Of a DNA stretch of 64,000 nucleotides, positions 9,342 through 17,959 are shown piece by piece. The notes under the pieces were generated by a model. The model did no database searches. It was not told the origin of the DNA and was given only the letters and a program-made list of their open reading frames with translations. Each line of letters starts with the position of its first letter. The first letter of the stretch is position 1. The stretch lies in NCBI RefSeq assembly GCF_001295925.1, contig NZ_LJHQ01000020.1:1-64000 (forward strand), given 5' to 3'. The position numbers were made by a program, and so were the translations under genes. This DNA comes from Allobosea sp. AAP35. GTDB lineage: Bacteria; Pseudomonadota; Alphaproteobacteria; Rhizobiales; Beijerinckiaceae.

Positions 9342-10318
9342 GCGGCAACCTCCCCGGGCGCGCATCGCAGCAGCGGGCGGGCCGCGACGTTCCAGATGGT
9401 TTCGCGGGCCGTGCCATCGGTGATGGCGATCTCGGAGCCCATCGTGACCGTGCCGATATCGGCCGCCGCAATGCCGCGCGCGGCGAAGCGGCCGGTGACG
9501 GCTGTGACATCGGCAGGCGCGACGGCCAGCAGGTAGCCATAGCTCGGGAAGGTCAGCAGCCAGCGGTCCAGCGGCACGCCGTCGGGGCTCGGGATCTCGC
9601 GGATGTCGATCTCGATGCCGACGCCGGAGCATTCGGCCAGCATGGCGGCCGTGCCGACGATGCCGCCCTGGCTGATATCCTTGGCGGCCCGGCTCAAGCC
9701 CGCCTCGGCGATGGCCGGAAGCAGCTCGAGATCGCCGCGCAGGCGGGATGCGGGCGCCTGCGTCGCGGCTTCCCAGTTCGAAAAGGGCTCGCGATAGCGC
9801 CCGCGCAGGTCGGTGGCCGCCACGAGCCTGTCGCCGGGCCTGGCGTCGAAGCTCGTCAGCAGCACTTTGGCACGACCGAGCACGGCGACCGAAAGCTGGC
9901 CGCGATCCGTGCGCAGGTTGCTGTGACCACCGACGATCGGCACGCCATAGGCCTGAGAGGCGGCCCGCAGACCCTCGAGGACCGGCTGGGCGTTCTGTGC
10001 GCCATCAGCCCAGAGCGCATCGACGATCGCGGTCGGGCGGCCGCCCATCGCAGCGATGTCGGAGAGGTTGACCATCACGCCGCACCAGCCGGCGAACCAA
10101 GGGTCGCCCGCGACGAACTCGTTCATGAAGCCCTCGATGGCGAAAAGCAGATGGCCCTCGCCATCGGGGATCGCCGCGCAATCGTCGCCGACCGGCACGG
10201 ATGACGCGCCCGAGAGGCCGAGCCGGCCCGCGACGAGGCCGATATCCTCCTTGGCGCCGAAGCTGCGGCTGGCGCGCAAGCTGGCGGCGAGGCTGGCGAG
10301 GTCCGACCCGGCAGCCAT
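9338..10318 (-). CDS. AIR synthase-like ATP-dependent enzyme of Nit1C cluster (sll0787 family)
   Basis: The 326-residue protein is related to PurM/SelD/ThiL kinases and synthases: VPVGDDCAAI at the N-terminus is the ATP/Mg motif, followed by MVNLSDIAAMGG and GVPIVGGHSNL, and KDISQGG in the C-terminal half. It is NitF of the cluster. ATP-dependent activation of an amide or formyl group is the family chemistry, but the substrate is not known. The ATG at 10318 shares a base with the stop of the GNAT gene (TGATG), which fixes the start although an open frame continues upstream. Confidence 0.88.
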   Translation of the reverse strand: MAAGSDLASLAASLRASRSFGAKEDIGLVAGRLGLSGASSVPVGDDCAAIPDGEGHLLFAIEGFMNEFVAGDPWFAGWCGVMVNLSDIAAMGGRPTAIVDALWADGAQNAQPVLEGLRAASQAYGVPIVGGHSNLRTDRGQLSVAVLGRAKVLLTSFDARPGDRLVAATDLRGRYREPFSNWEAATQAPASRLRGDLELLPAIAEAGLSRAAKDISQGGIVGTAAMLAECSGVGIEIDIREIPSPDGVPLDRWLLTFPSYGYLLAVAPADVTAVTGRFAARGIAAADIGTVTMGSEIAITDGTARETIWNVAARPLLRCAPGEVAA

Positions 10319-10860
10319 CACGCGGCCTTCCGCGCCGGCAGCGCCTGGAAGCCGATCTCGGGTGTGAAGCAGGGCGGGTAATACGCCAGATCGGCCTGCA
10401 TGCGCAGATGCGGGTGTCCGTGCAGATCGACCGGCTCCAGCAAATCCCAGTGCAGCTTCTGGAACAGCAGCGCGTTCTGGGTCTGGACATGGGCGAGGAA
10501 GGTCTGTGCCCCCAGCGCATGGGCGGACGACACGGCCAGCCGGATCAGCGTCGCCCCCAGCGCGCCGACGCGGCGGTGGCCGGCCTCGACAGCCAGCCGA
10601 GAACCCCACCACAGGCCCGGTTCGGCCTGATGGATGCGCACGGTACCGACCACGTCGTCGGCAGCAACGCCCCAGAGCGAGATGGCCACGAGCAGGATCG
10701 CATGGTCGTCGATCGCGTCGCGGTCGTCGCCCGAGAAGAGGCCCTGCTCGGTGCAGAAAACCCTGCGCCTGAGCCTGGCAGCGCCCTCGCGCTCCCAGGC
10801 TTCGGTGGCGAATTTGATCCGGTATTCGCTCGGCAGGAACGGGGCGAAGGGCTCGAACAT
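10318..10860 (-). CDS. GNAT N-acyltransferase of Nit1C cluster (MSMEG_0567 family)
   Basis: A 180-residue GCN5-like acyltransferase (NitE). The segment VGTVRIHQAEPGLWWGSRLAV is strand beta4, and the acetyl-CoA loop region reads RVGALGATLIRLAV, a variant of the R/Q-x-x-G-x-G/A pattern. I prefer the ATG at 10860, which overlaps the stop of the radical SAM gene as TGATG, to the ATG nine bases upstream. Tight coupling to the radical SAM gene hints that the two enzymes act together. Confidence 0.88.
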   Translation of the reverse strand: MFEPFAPFLPSEYRIKFATEAWEREGAARLRRRVFCTEQGLFSGDDRDAIDDHAILLVAISLWGVAADDVVGTVRIHQAEPGLWWGSRLAVEAGHRRVGALGATLIRLAVSSAHALGAQTFLAHVQTQNALLFQKLHWDLLEPVDLHGHPHLRMQADLAYYPPCFTPEIGFQALPARKAA

Positions 10861-12002
10861 CACGCGCAACCTCCATGCCGAAGGGCCTGGCCGCGCTCAT
10901 AGGTCGAGAGCGCCGAGCAGGCGCCGCATTTGGCGCAGCCGGCCTTGACGTCGATCGCTTTCAGGCCGCTCGAAACCAGCATCCCGGCCAGCGGCCCCAG
11001 GATGGAGTGCATGAAGGCGGCCGGCGGCGTCGCATGGCTTTCGAGCGGCGTGCCGGAGATCGGGACGAACGGCACGACGAAGGGATAGACGCCGATCGCC
11101 ACCAGCCGCTGCGCGATGCCGAGGATCGCCTCGCGCGTGTCGCCGAGCCCGGCCAGGATATAAGTCGAGACCTGGCCGCGCCCGAACACCGGCACGGCCG
11201 CCTCGAACGCCGTGAAATACCGCTCCAGGGGGACCTCGGCCTTGCCCGGCATCAGCCGCTTGCGCAGCGCCGGCGTGACGAGTTCGAGATGCATGCCCAG
11301 CGCATCGACCCCGGCCTCGCGCATGCGGCCAAACCAGGCGTCGTCGTCGGGCGGCTCGCATTGGGCCTGGATCGGCAGCGGCACGGCCGCCTTGATCGCC
11401 CGGGCGCTCTCGGTCAGAATTGCCGCGCCGCGATCCTTGGTGGACGGCGTTCCCGTCGTCATGACCATGTGCCTGACGCCGTCGAGCTCGACGGCGGCCT
11501 TGGCGACTTCGGCGAGTTGGGCCGGCGTCTTGCGCTTGACGGTGCGGCCCGCCGCGAGCGACTGGCCGATGGCGCAGAACTGGCAGGTCTTGGTCCGGCT
11601 CTGGTAGCGGATGCAGGTCTGGAGCACGGTGGTCGCCAGCACGTCGCGGCCATGCAGAACGGCGATCTTGGAATAGGGCACGCCGTCGGCAGTCGTCAGC
11701 CCGTAGAAGCGCGGCTGAAGCGGAAACGACACCTCGCCAAGAACGAGGCCTTCGCGGGTGATGCGGCTTTTGCCGAAAGCGTCGGGCTGCTCGACCAGAT
11801 AGGGGCTGTCGAAGGAGGGCGCCGTATGGACCGGTACCATCACCGTCATGCCGTCGATGGTCATCGCCTTGTGGTCCGAGGGGCCAGCCCCCCCGCGCCG
11901 GCTGTCGGCACCGGCCTTGGGATCAACCAGCCGCACCCCGAAAGATTGCAACTCGTTGATCAGGTGCTCCGTCGGCATGGCTTGGGGCATCGACTGCTCC
12001 AT
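10860..12002 (-). CDS. MSMEG_0568 family radical SAM enzyme of Nit1C cluster
   Basis: The 380-residue protein (NitD) has a cysteine cluster [18 protein letters not shown], that is C-x9-C-x2-C rather than the usual C-x3-C-x2-C, to ligate a 4Fe-4S cluster. GTPSTKDRG and the glycine-rich [13 protein letters not shown] are typical of the TIM barrel. A second cysteine group, [10 protein letters not shown], lies at the C-terminus and could bind another cluster or a metal. The start at 12002 has AGGAG eight bases upstream and lies 80 bases inside the nitrilase gene. It presumably generates a 5'-deoxyadenosyl radical; its substrate is unknown. Confidence 0.9.
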   Translation of the reverse strand: MEQSMPQAMPTEHLINELQSFGVRLVDPKAGADSRRGGAGPSDHKAMTIDGMTVMVPVHTAPSFDSPYLVEQPDAFGKSRITREGLVLGEVSFPLQPRFYGLTTADGVPYSKIAVLHGRDVLATTVLQTCIRYQSRTKTCQFCAIGQSLAAGRTVKRKTPAQLAEVAKAAVELDGVRHMVMTTGTPSTKDRGAAILTESARAIKAAVPLPIQAQCEPPDDDAWFGRMREAGVDALGMHLELVTPALRKRLMPGKAEVPLERYFTAFEAAVPVFGRGQVSTYILAGLGDTREAILGIAQRLVAIGVYPFVVPFVPISGTPLESHATPPAAFMHSILGPLAGMLVSSGLKAIDVKAGCAKCGACSALSTYERGQALRHGGCA

Positions 12003-12972
12003 CGGGGCTGCTCCTGTCGAAGGATGGGACGGGGAATGCGGCGCTTGTCCGCATCGGCTCGGCCGGGCGGTTGTCGAGCATCAGGCTGAGCAGTTCGGGC
12101 CTGGCGTAATGCCCGACGGAGTCCATCATCCGCTTGCGCTTGACGATCAGCCCCATGTCGAGATCGGCCGTGAGGATGCCCTCGCCTTCGGTTAGGGGCG
12201 GCACCAGATGGCGCCCTTCCGGCGAGACAATCGCGGTCATGCAGCCGCCGCGAAGACCCTTGCGCAGGCCCTCCTCGGGCGAGATGCGGGCGATCTGCTC
12301 CTCGGTCAGCCAGCCGGTGGCATTGACGACGAAGCAGCCGCTCTCCAGCGCGTGGTGGCGGATCGTGACCTCGATCTGCTCGGCGAAGATCGGCCCGACC
12401 AGCGAGCCGGGAAACTGGGCGACGTGGATCTCCTCATGCTGCGCCATCAGGGCGTAGCGTGCGAGCGGGTTGTAATGCTCCCAGCAGGCGAGGGCGCCGA
12501 CGCGACCCACGGCCGTATCGACGACCTTGAGCCCGGCGCCGTCGCCCTGGCCCCAGATCATCCGCTCGTGGAATGTCGGGGTGATTTTGCGGCGCTTGAG
12601 CAGAAGCTCGCCGGTCGCGTCGAAGATGATCTGGGCATTGTAGAGCGAGCCGTGGTCGCGCTCGTTGACGCCGAGCACGACGACCATGCCGTGCCGGTGC
12701 GCCGCGGAGGCGACGGCCTCCGTCACCGGGCCGGGCACGGTGACGGCGTTGTCGTAGAGCCTGACATGCTCCCCGCCGGTCATGACCGGCGGGTGCACGA
12801 AGGAGAAGTAGGGGTACCAGGGCACGAATGTCTCGGGAAAGACCGCGAGCTTGGCTCCCTTGGCGGCGGCATCCGCGATGGCGTTGAGCACGCGCTCCAG
12901 CGTGCCCGACCAGCTGTCGAGATCGGGCGCGATCTGGATCGCGGCAACTCGGATCATGGGGCCCGGCACCAT
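11923..12972 (-). CDS. Nit6803-family nitrilase
   Basis: The 349-residue enzyme has the full nitrilase triad: Glu47 in [11 protein letters not shown], Lys129 in KRRKITPTF and the nucleophile Cys163 in LACWEHYNP. Nitrilases hydrolyse nitriles to acid and ammonia in the cytoplasm. This clade (NitC) accompanies Nit1C clusters and is reported to be needed for bacterial growth on cyanide. The ATG at 12972 follows GAGGG by seven bases; an internal ATG at 12957 is less well placed. The C-terminal 40 residues (rich in P, S, A and D) look disordered and overlap the start of the radical SAM gene. Confidence 0.93.
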   Translation of the reverse strand: MVPGPMIRVAAIQIAPDLDSWSGTLERVLNAIADAAAKGAKLAVFPETFVPWYPYFSFVHPPVMTGGEHVRLYDNAVTVPGPVTEAVASAAHRHGMVVVLGVNERDHGSLYNAQIIFDATGELLLKRRKITPTFHERMIWGQGDGAGLKVVDTAVGRVGALACWEHYNPLARYALMAQHEEIHVAQFPGSLVGPIFAEQIEVTIRHHALESGCFVVNATGWLTEEQIARISPEEGLRKGLRGGCMTAIVSPEGRHLVPPLTEGEGILTADLDMGLIVKRKRMMDSVGHYARPELLSLMLDNRPAEPMRTSAAFPVPSFDRSSPDGAVDAPSHADGAPDQRVAIFRGAAG

Positions 12973-12982
12973 CGCGAGGCCC

Positions 12983-13465
12983 TCAAAGCGTCCAGGTGTT
13001 GATGATGAAGGCGTTGTCGCGCTTGTGCAGCAGGATGCAATCGAGCACGTCGAGCGGGCTGATCGGCTTGATGCCGGGGATCAGCGAGCCTTCGCCATGG
13101 CCATAGAGCATCTGCAGGGCGAAGCGGCAGCAATAGACCTTGCCGCCCTCGGCCATGAACTTCTCGATCTGGTTGCCGAAGTTCTGCGCGCCCGGAAAGG
13201 GCTCGTCGCCGAGCTTGGGGAAACCACGCAGGATGCCGAGCGTGACGCCCGGGCCATAGAGCAGGATCGAGGTCTCGAAGCCCTTCCGCTGCAGCCGCAG
13301 GGCCTGCAGCAGGTTGACGAGGCCGATCGAGCCTTCGAAGGCGACGGTGTGGAAGGTGATCAGCGCCTTCTCACCCGGTTGGGCTTTGACGTCCTCGAAG
13401 ACCTTCTCTTCGTAGTCGACCAGGAAATCGCCCTTCTTGTTGGCTTCCTTCGTGACGGCTGGCAT
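12983..13465 (-). CDS. MSMEG_0572 family nitrogen starvation response protein
   Basis: First gene of the Nit1C operon (NitB), 160 residues. It has a DsrE/DsrF-like look: a strand-rich start ([21 protein letters not shown]), a cysteine pair in [12 protein letters not shown] and a further cysteine in DVLDCILLH. Function is unknown; family members are induced in nitrogen-starved bacteria. The start at 13465 has GAGGTG about five bases upstream, and a sigma-54 promoter candidate lies 55-70 bases upstream. Confidence 0.88.
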   Translation of the reverse strand: MPAVTKEANKKGDFLVDYEEKVFEDVKAQPGEKALITFHTVAFEGSIGLVNLLQALRLQRKGFETSILLYGPGVTLGILRGFPKLGDEPFPGAQNFGNQIEKFMAEGGKVYCCRFALQMLYGHGEGSLIPGIKPISPLDVLDCILLHKRDNAFIINTWTL

Positions 13466-13500
13466 CGCTCACCTCATTTCTGACGACCGCCTGGGAGCGG

Positions 13501-13528
13501 CGGGCTGCAAACAATCAATTGCAACCCG
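13501..13528. repeat. Inverted repeat in the leader of the Nit1C operon
   Basis: Ten-base arms CGGGCTGCAA and TTGCAACCCG with one mismatch, separated by eight bases. The distal arm overlaps the -12 element of the sigma-54 promoter candidate, and the repeat spans the expected transcription start. It could be a repressor operator or fold as a 5' hairpin in the mRNA. Confidence 0.5.
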
Positions 13529-13535
13529 CATGCCA
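13520..13535 (-). promoter_or_regulatory. Sigma-54 (RpoN) promoter candidate for the Nit1C operon
   Basis: On the minus strand the sequence reads TGGCAT-GCGGG-TTGCA. It matches the RpoN consensus TGGCAC-N5-TTGCA at 10 of 11 specified positions, with the invariant GG and GC ten bases apart. It faces nitB, with the expected start near 13509 and a leader of about 45 bases. An enhancer-binding site for NtrC (TGCAC...GTGCA type) is not obvious upstream. Confidence 0.7.
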
Positions 13536-13716
13536 AATTGAATGGATCAAGAATGGTCTCAAAATCGTCTTTGAATGCAGTCAAAAATCCGGTCATCAGA
13601 TGCGATCGGTGAACAATAAGCTGCTTGATATATGATCTAGCGCAACAAAATGCGACAGATCGTCAAATTTTGCCGTCCTGTAGCCGTTTGCGAGGCCACA
13701 TGCCTGGCAATGCAAA

Positions 13717-13763
13717 TTGCGTGACAGGATAAAATGCTACAATGTACAGTCAATCTTGACTGT
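13717..13763 (+). promoter_or_regulatory. Promoter and perfect palindromic operator of the MocR gene
   Basis: A possible -35 (TTGCGT, 13717-13722) and -10 (TACAAT, 13738-13743) are 15 bases apart, which is short. From 13746 to 13763 is a perfect palindrome, ACAGTCAA-TC-TTGACTGT, at the expected transcription start and 23 bases before the ATG. This suggests autorepression by the MocR product. A related half site, GCAGTCAA (7 of 8 bases), lies at 13577-13584 upstream of the Nit1C promoter. Confidence 0.6.
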
Positions 13764-13786
13764 GTGACTCGCGAGACCCTGGAACG

Positions 13787-15169
13787 ATGTTGGCCTGGAC
13801 ACCCGACCTCTCGCTGAGCGACCTGCCGCGCTATCTCGCCATCGCCGACGCCATCGCGCTCGACGTGCGGGCGGGACGGCTTGCCGTGGGTGACCGACTG
13901 CCGCCGCAGCGCAAGCTGGCCCAGCGTCTCGCCGTGGATTTCACGACCGTCGCCCGCGGTTATGTCGAAGCGCAGAAGCGCGGCCTCGTCGAATCGCGGG
14001 TGGGCCAGGGCACCTTCGTCAGCCTGCCGCGCCCGCGGTCGGCCCCGGGGCGGGGACAGGTGCCCTTGCCCGTCGATCTGTCGATGAATCTGCCGCCCGA
14101 GCCGGATGATCCCGATCTGCTGGGTCGGATGAGCGCGGGGCTGACGGAGGTCGGGCGCGATCTCGTGGGCCTGCTGCGCTATCAGGGCTTCGGCGGCGCG
14201 CAGGCTGACAAGGATGCGGCCTCGAACTGGCTGGGGCGGCGCGCGCTGGTTCCCAGCCATGACAGGCTGCTGGTGACGCCGGGCGCCCATCCCGCTCTGC
14301 TGGGCATCTTCGGGCTTCTCGCCAGGCCGGGCGACACCATCCTATGCGAGGCGGTGACCTATCCCGGCTGCCGTTCGATCGCGGCCCAGCTCGGGCTCAC
14401 GCTCGTCGGCCTGGAGATGGACCACGACGGCGTGACGCCCGATGCACTCGCCGAGGCGTGCCGGCGCCATGCGCCCAAGGCTCTCTACCTCAACCCCACC
14501 CTGCACAACCCCACCACGCTGACGATTCCCGAACCCCGCCGGGAGGCGCTGGCCGCCATTGCACGCCGCCAGCGCCTGCCGATCGTCGAGGACGACGCCT
14601 ATGGCTTCATTCCGGCGCACGGGCCGGCCCCCTTTGCGGCGATCGCCCCGGATCTGACCTGGCACATCGCAGGACTGGCAAAATGCATCGGGGCGGGCCT
14701 GCGCGCGGCCTATGTCGTCGCGCCGGAGGCGAAGCAGGCCTGGCCCTTCGCTGCGGCGATGCGCGCCGCCAATATCATGGCTTCGCCGCTGACGGTGGCG
14801 CTGGCGACGCGCTGGATCGAGGACGGCACGGCGGACGCGATCCTGCGCTTCATCCGCCGGGAAGCGATCGCGCGACAGCAGATGGCGGCCGAGATCCTGC
14901 CTCTAGACAGCTTCAAGGCCGATCCGCTGGCCTTCAATCTTTGGGTGCCGTTGCCCCCAGCCTGGACGCGCTCGTCCTTCATCGGCCACATGCGTGCGAC
15001 GGGCCTCGGCATCGTCGCCAGCGATGCCTTCACCGTCGAAGGGGCACCGCCGGAGTCGGTGCGGATCTGCCTGGGAGGCCCGCTGCCGCGCGAGCGGCTA
15101 CGCAGTGCGCTCGAATTCATGGCCCATACGCTGGACGGGACACCCGCCGCGACGTCGACCTTCCTCTAG
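13787..15169 (+). CDS. MocR/PdxR-family transcriptional regulator
   Basis: The 460-residue protein joins an N-terminal GntR winged helix (residues about 10-75; GDRLPPQRKLAQRLAV, VESRVGQGTFV) to a fold-type I aminotransferase domain. That domain keeps the PLP aspartate (VEDDAYGF) and the lysine in GLAKCIGAGLR. Such regulators sense PLP or amino compounds. It is divergent from the Nit1C operon across 321 bases that hold a perfect palindrome, so it may control that operon as well as itself. The effector cannot be inferred. Confidence 0.9.
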   Translation: MLAWTPDLSLSDLPRYLAIADAIALDVRAGRLAVGDRLPPQRKLAQRLAVDFTTVARGYVEAQKRGLVESRVGQGTFVSLPRPRSAPGRGQVPLPVDLSMNLPPEPDDPDLLGRMSAGLTEVGRDLVGLLRYQGFGGAQADKDAASNWLGRRALVPSHDRLLVTPGAHPALLGIFGLLARPGDTILCEAVTYPGCRSIAAQLGLTLVGLEMDHDGVTPDALAEACRRHAPKALYLNPTLHNPTTLTIPEPRREALAAIARRQRLPIVEDDAYGFIPAHGPAPFAAIAPDLTWHIAGLAKCIGAGLRAAYVVAPEAKQAWPFAAAMRAANIMASPLTVALATRWIEDGTADAILRFIRREAIARQQMAAEILPLDSFKADPLAFNLWVPLPPAWTRSSFIGHMRATGLGIVASDAFTVEGAPPESVRICLGGPLPRERLRSALEFMAHTLDGTPAATSTFL

Positions 15170-15206
15170 CCAGGGCCCGGTCGAATGGCGCGGAGGGCTG
15201 CAGGCT

Positions 15207-16436
15207 CTAGGCGGCAACCGATGTCAGCTCCGATACGGCGACGTCGATTGGCACGGGCCGACCGAGCCAGTACCCTTGGCCGATGCTGACGCCCAACAAC
15301 TTCAGAGTCTGCAATTCGGCATCGCGCTCGATCCCCTCGGCCAGGATCTGGCAGCCCGTCTCGCGAGCATAGAAGATCAGCGCGCTGGCGAGCGCCCGTC
15401 GGGCCGGATCGCTATCCACATTGCGTGTGAGCGACATATCGAGCTTGATGATGTCGGGCTTCAATCGCACGATGTGCTGGAGTCCCGAATAGCCGGCACC
15501 CGCATCATCGACCGCGAGGCGGACGCCCTGACGCCGAAAGCGATCGAGCTTGGCCAACAAGCCCTCGTAGTCATGCACGACGCCATGTTCCGTCACCTCG
15601 ATCACGAGACGATGCGGGTCAAGCCGGCTGACGATGTCGCCGAATTCCGATGCCATTACCGCTTCGGCAGAGGCGTTGATCGTCAGGTAGATGTGCTTCG
15701 GCAAACGCCTGGCATGATCCAGAGCCGCTTCGATCGCCGCCAGTTCCAGGGGCACCCCAAGCCCGACCTCAGCGGCTTCGGCAAACCATTTGTCGGGCGA
15801 TCTGCGGGGCTCCTGAGAGAAGCGCGCGAGGCACTCGAAGCCCACGGCGCGATCGCTGGCGAAATCCCAGATCGGCTGGACGTGAATGTCGAACGCGCGA
15901 TTGTCGATGATCTGGGTGATCTGGGCGTGCCGGGCATCGCGATCACGGCTGCTGCGCCGATCCTCATCAATATGGTGGGCGGTGATGTCCGCGAACGCGC
16001 GCATGACCTGCAGGTCGCGACCGTTGAGCGAATGGTTGGCATGCGGGCTCAGACAACAGAACATGCCGAAGACGGAACCGTCGGACAGTGTCAGAGGCAC
16101 GCTGACATGGGCGCCGATGGGGACAGCCTTTGTGATCGCCATGGCGGCGGCGAGGGGGATGGCCGAGGTATCGGGGATTAGCTGCGGCAAACGGCCCGCC
16201 AGGATATGGCGGCAATAGACATCGTCCAGCGAGCGCGAATCGCCCGGCTTGATCAGCGCTTCCAGGCCGGGAGCGTCGACCGCCCTGAAGACCGATTCAT
16301 TGCGCACGAACTCCGACACATAGGCGACCTCCATGCCCAGGTGCTGGCGCACCGATTGAAGCACCCGGTCGATCATGAATCCGTCGGAAAGGCCCGCCGT
16401 TTCTGAGCCGTTTGCGAGACAGGCAAGGATCGACAT
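15207..16436 (-). CDS. GAF-EAL cyclic di-GMP phosphodiesterase
   Basis: A soluble 409-residue protein with an N-terminal GAF sensor domain (residues about 15-165) and a C-terminal EAL domain. The EAL motifs are ECLAR in place of EALAR (the ExLxR pattern kept), NASAEA, EVTEHG, VDDAGAGYSGL, KLDMSL, LAEGIE and QGYWLGRP. The metal and catalytic residues appear present, so it probably hydrolyses c-di-GMP in response to a small molecule bound by GAF. I chose the ATG at 16436, preceded by AAGGA, over starts at 16475 and 16451. Confidence 0.88.
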   Translation of the reverse strand: MSILACLANGSETAGLSDGFMIDRVLQSVRQHLGMEVAYVSEFVRNESVFRAVDAPGLEALIKPGDSRSLDDVYCRHILAGRLPQLIPDTSAIPLAAAMAITKAVPIGAHVSVPLTLSDGSVFGMFCCLSPHANHSLNGRDLQVMRAFADITAHHIDEDRRSSRDRDARHAQITQIIDNRAFDIHVQPIWDFASDRAVGFECLARFSQEPRRSPDKWFAEAAEVGLGVPLELAAIEAALDHARRLPKHIYLTINASAEAVMASEFGDIVSRLDPHRLVIEVTEHGVVHDYEGLLAKLDRFRRQGVRLAVDDAGAGYSGLQHIVRLKPDIIKLDMSLTRNVDSDPARRALASALIFYARETGCQILAEGIERDAELQTLKLLGVSIGQGYWLGRPVPIDVAVSELTSVAA

Positions 16437-16631
16437 CTTAACGTCCTTCATCGGCGAGCTTGTCTGCCTCGCCACTGTGAGGCGCGGTTACCTGAAGGGA
16501 TGCAAAGGCTTGCGAATGGGCCGCCGGCGATTGAGCCACCGTGCCGCAGCGAGTGCTGCGTCGCGATAAGCGGCCATCAGCCCCGCCCCACCAGCCCGCA
16601 TTACGCGGCGGAACGGAGACCTTCACGACCG

Positions 16632-17612
16632 TTAGTTCTTGCGAAGACCAACGCCGTCCGCAACGACTTTCAACGCCTCGGCTTCCGTCTTGATCAGGGC
16701 GGTAGTCTGGCTGCTGTTGCGGATCTTCAGCGTCGCGCCCTGCTTGGCCATGAGCAATTTGAAACGCTCGGTCGAGGCGGCCTTGATGAAGGCGGCTTCG
16801 AGATTGTCGACGATCGGACGCGGCGTGCCCGCCGGTGCGATCAGACCCCACCACAGGACGGTCTCGATGTTGCCGAGGCCGACGCTGTCCAGCCCGCCGG
16901 CCTGCGGCAGGGCGGCGTTGTCTGCAGCCGAGGTCAGCAGCAGGCATTTGGCCTTCTTGTCGCGGACATGGGGCAGGATCGTCGATAGCGAGCCGCCATA
17001 GATATCAACCTGACCGGCGAGGAAGTTGCGCGCGGTATCGGTCGAGCCGACATAGGGGATGGCCTGAACCTTGGCGCCGATCTGCTGGAAGATGCGCTCG
17101 GAAGCCAGATGCATGGTGCCGCCGACGCCGTCATTGCCGACCGTGTAGCCGTTGGGCTTGGCCTTGAGCTCGTTGATGAAATCCTGCGCGGTTTCACCCG
17201 GAAATCCGGGCTGGGCGCAGAGCACATAAGACGAGAAGCCGATCGACATCACTGCCTGATAGCTCTGCGGGGTGTAGGACACATGAGCCGCGAGCGGCTT
17301 GGCGGTCAGCGGGCTGTTCCAGACGAAGGCGAGCGTATAGCCGTCCGGGTCGGCCGACACCGCCTTGGAGACGCCATCGGTGCCGCCGCCGCGCGGCTTG
17401 TTGTCGATGATGACGGCCTGCTTGAGATCTTCTTCGACGATCTTGGCGAGTTCGCGTGCAAAGATGTCGGTGCCGCCGCCGCGCGGCGCGGGCACGACGA
17501 TGATGACGGGCTTGACCGGATACTGCTTGGATGCGGCCATGGCCGGGAAAGCGGGGCCCAGTGCCGCGGACAAAGCCGCGATCTGGGAGAGGATTGCGAT
17601 CGGCTTCAACAT
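16632..17612 (-). CDS. Bug/TctC-family periplasmic solute-binding protein
   Basis: About 326 residues with a signal peptide ending near PAMAA and the tripartite tricarboxylate transporter receptor fold: PVKPVIIVVPAPRGGGTD, the ligand-loop GGGTDGVSKAV, and VGNDGVGGTMHL. These proteins deliver carboxylates to a TctAB membrane pair, but no tctA or tctB is nearby. It may serve a distant transporter or act as a sensor. The ATG at 17612 (after GTAGGG) gives a typical signal peptide; an in-frame ATG at 17627 is the alternative. Confidence 0.88.
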   Translation of the reverse strand: MLKPIAILSQIAALSAALGPAFPAMAASKQYPVKPVIIVVPAPRGGGTDIFARELAKIVEEDLKQAVIIDNKPRGGGTDGVSKAVSADPDGYTLAFVWNSPLTAKPLAAHVSYTPQSYQAVMSIGFSSYVLCAQPGFPGETAQDFINELKAKPNGYTVGNDGVGGTMHLASERIFQQIGAKVQAIPYVGSTDTARNFLAGQVDIYGGSLSTILPHVRDKKAKCLLLTSAADNAALPQAGGLDSVGLGNIETVLWWGLIAPAGTPRPIVDNLEAAFIKAASTERFKLLMAKQGATLKIRNSSQTTALIKTEAEALKVVADGVGLRKN

Positions 17613-17959
17613 CTTCGCCCTACCCATGGCTTGCGCCTGACGGCCTGCCGATCCCTGAGGCGGGTCCGACAGTGTTTCATCAACGGGTCAAGGACTTGCA
17701 CGGCATGAGTTAAGATTTACTGAGAGCGACGATGCGTCATGCTGGCTCGTCCGCGATGGTTTACAGATTGTAAAGGTTGCCGAATCCAGATGCTAGTAAA
17801 TATTCGTCAACGATAACAAAAAGCATTGGTGTGAACGCTCCTCTATGACCTCAAGGCGACGAAACTTTTACCTCACGCTAAGGACCGCACCTCTAGTTCT
17901 GACTCATCGGTCGCAAAACCATTGCTTCTTAAATGGGGCGACGCCTTGGGGGGCGGTTC
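17613..17959. other. Divergent intergenic region with lower GC
   Basis: About 340 bases between the Bug protein and the export operon, clearly more AT-rich from 17740 to 17930 than its surroundings. It should hold both promoters. I see no strong palindrome or terminator. Confidence 0.4.

Noticed and set aside
12983..13465. Reading nitB as a DsrE sulfur-transfer protein
   Set aside because: The fold resemblance is weak and the family is defined by the Nit1C context; no sulfur metabolism genes are near.
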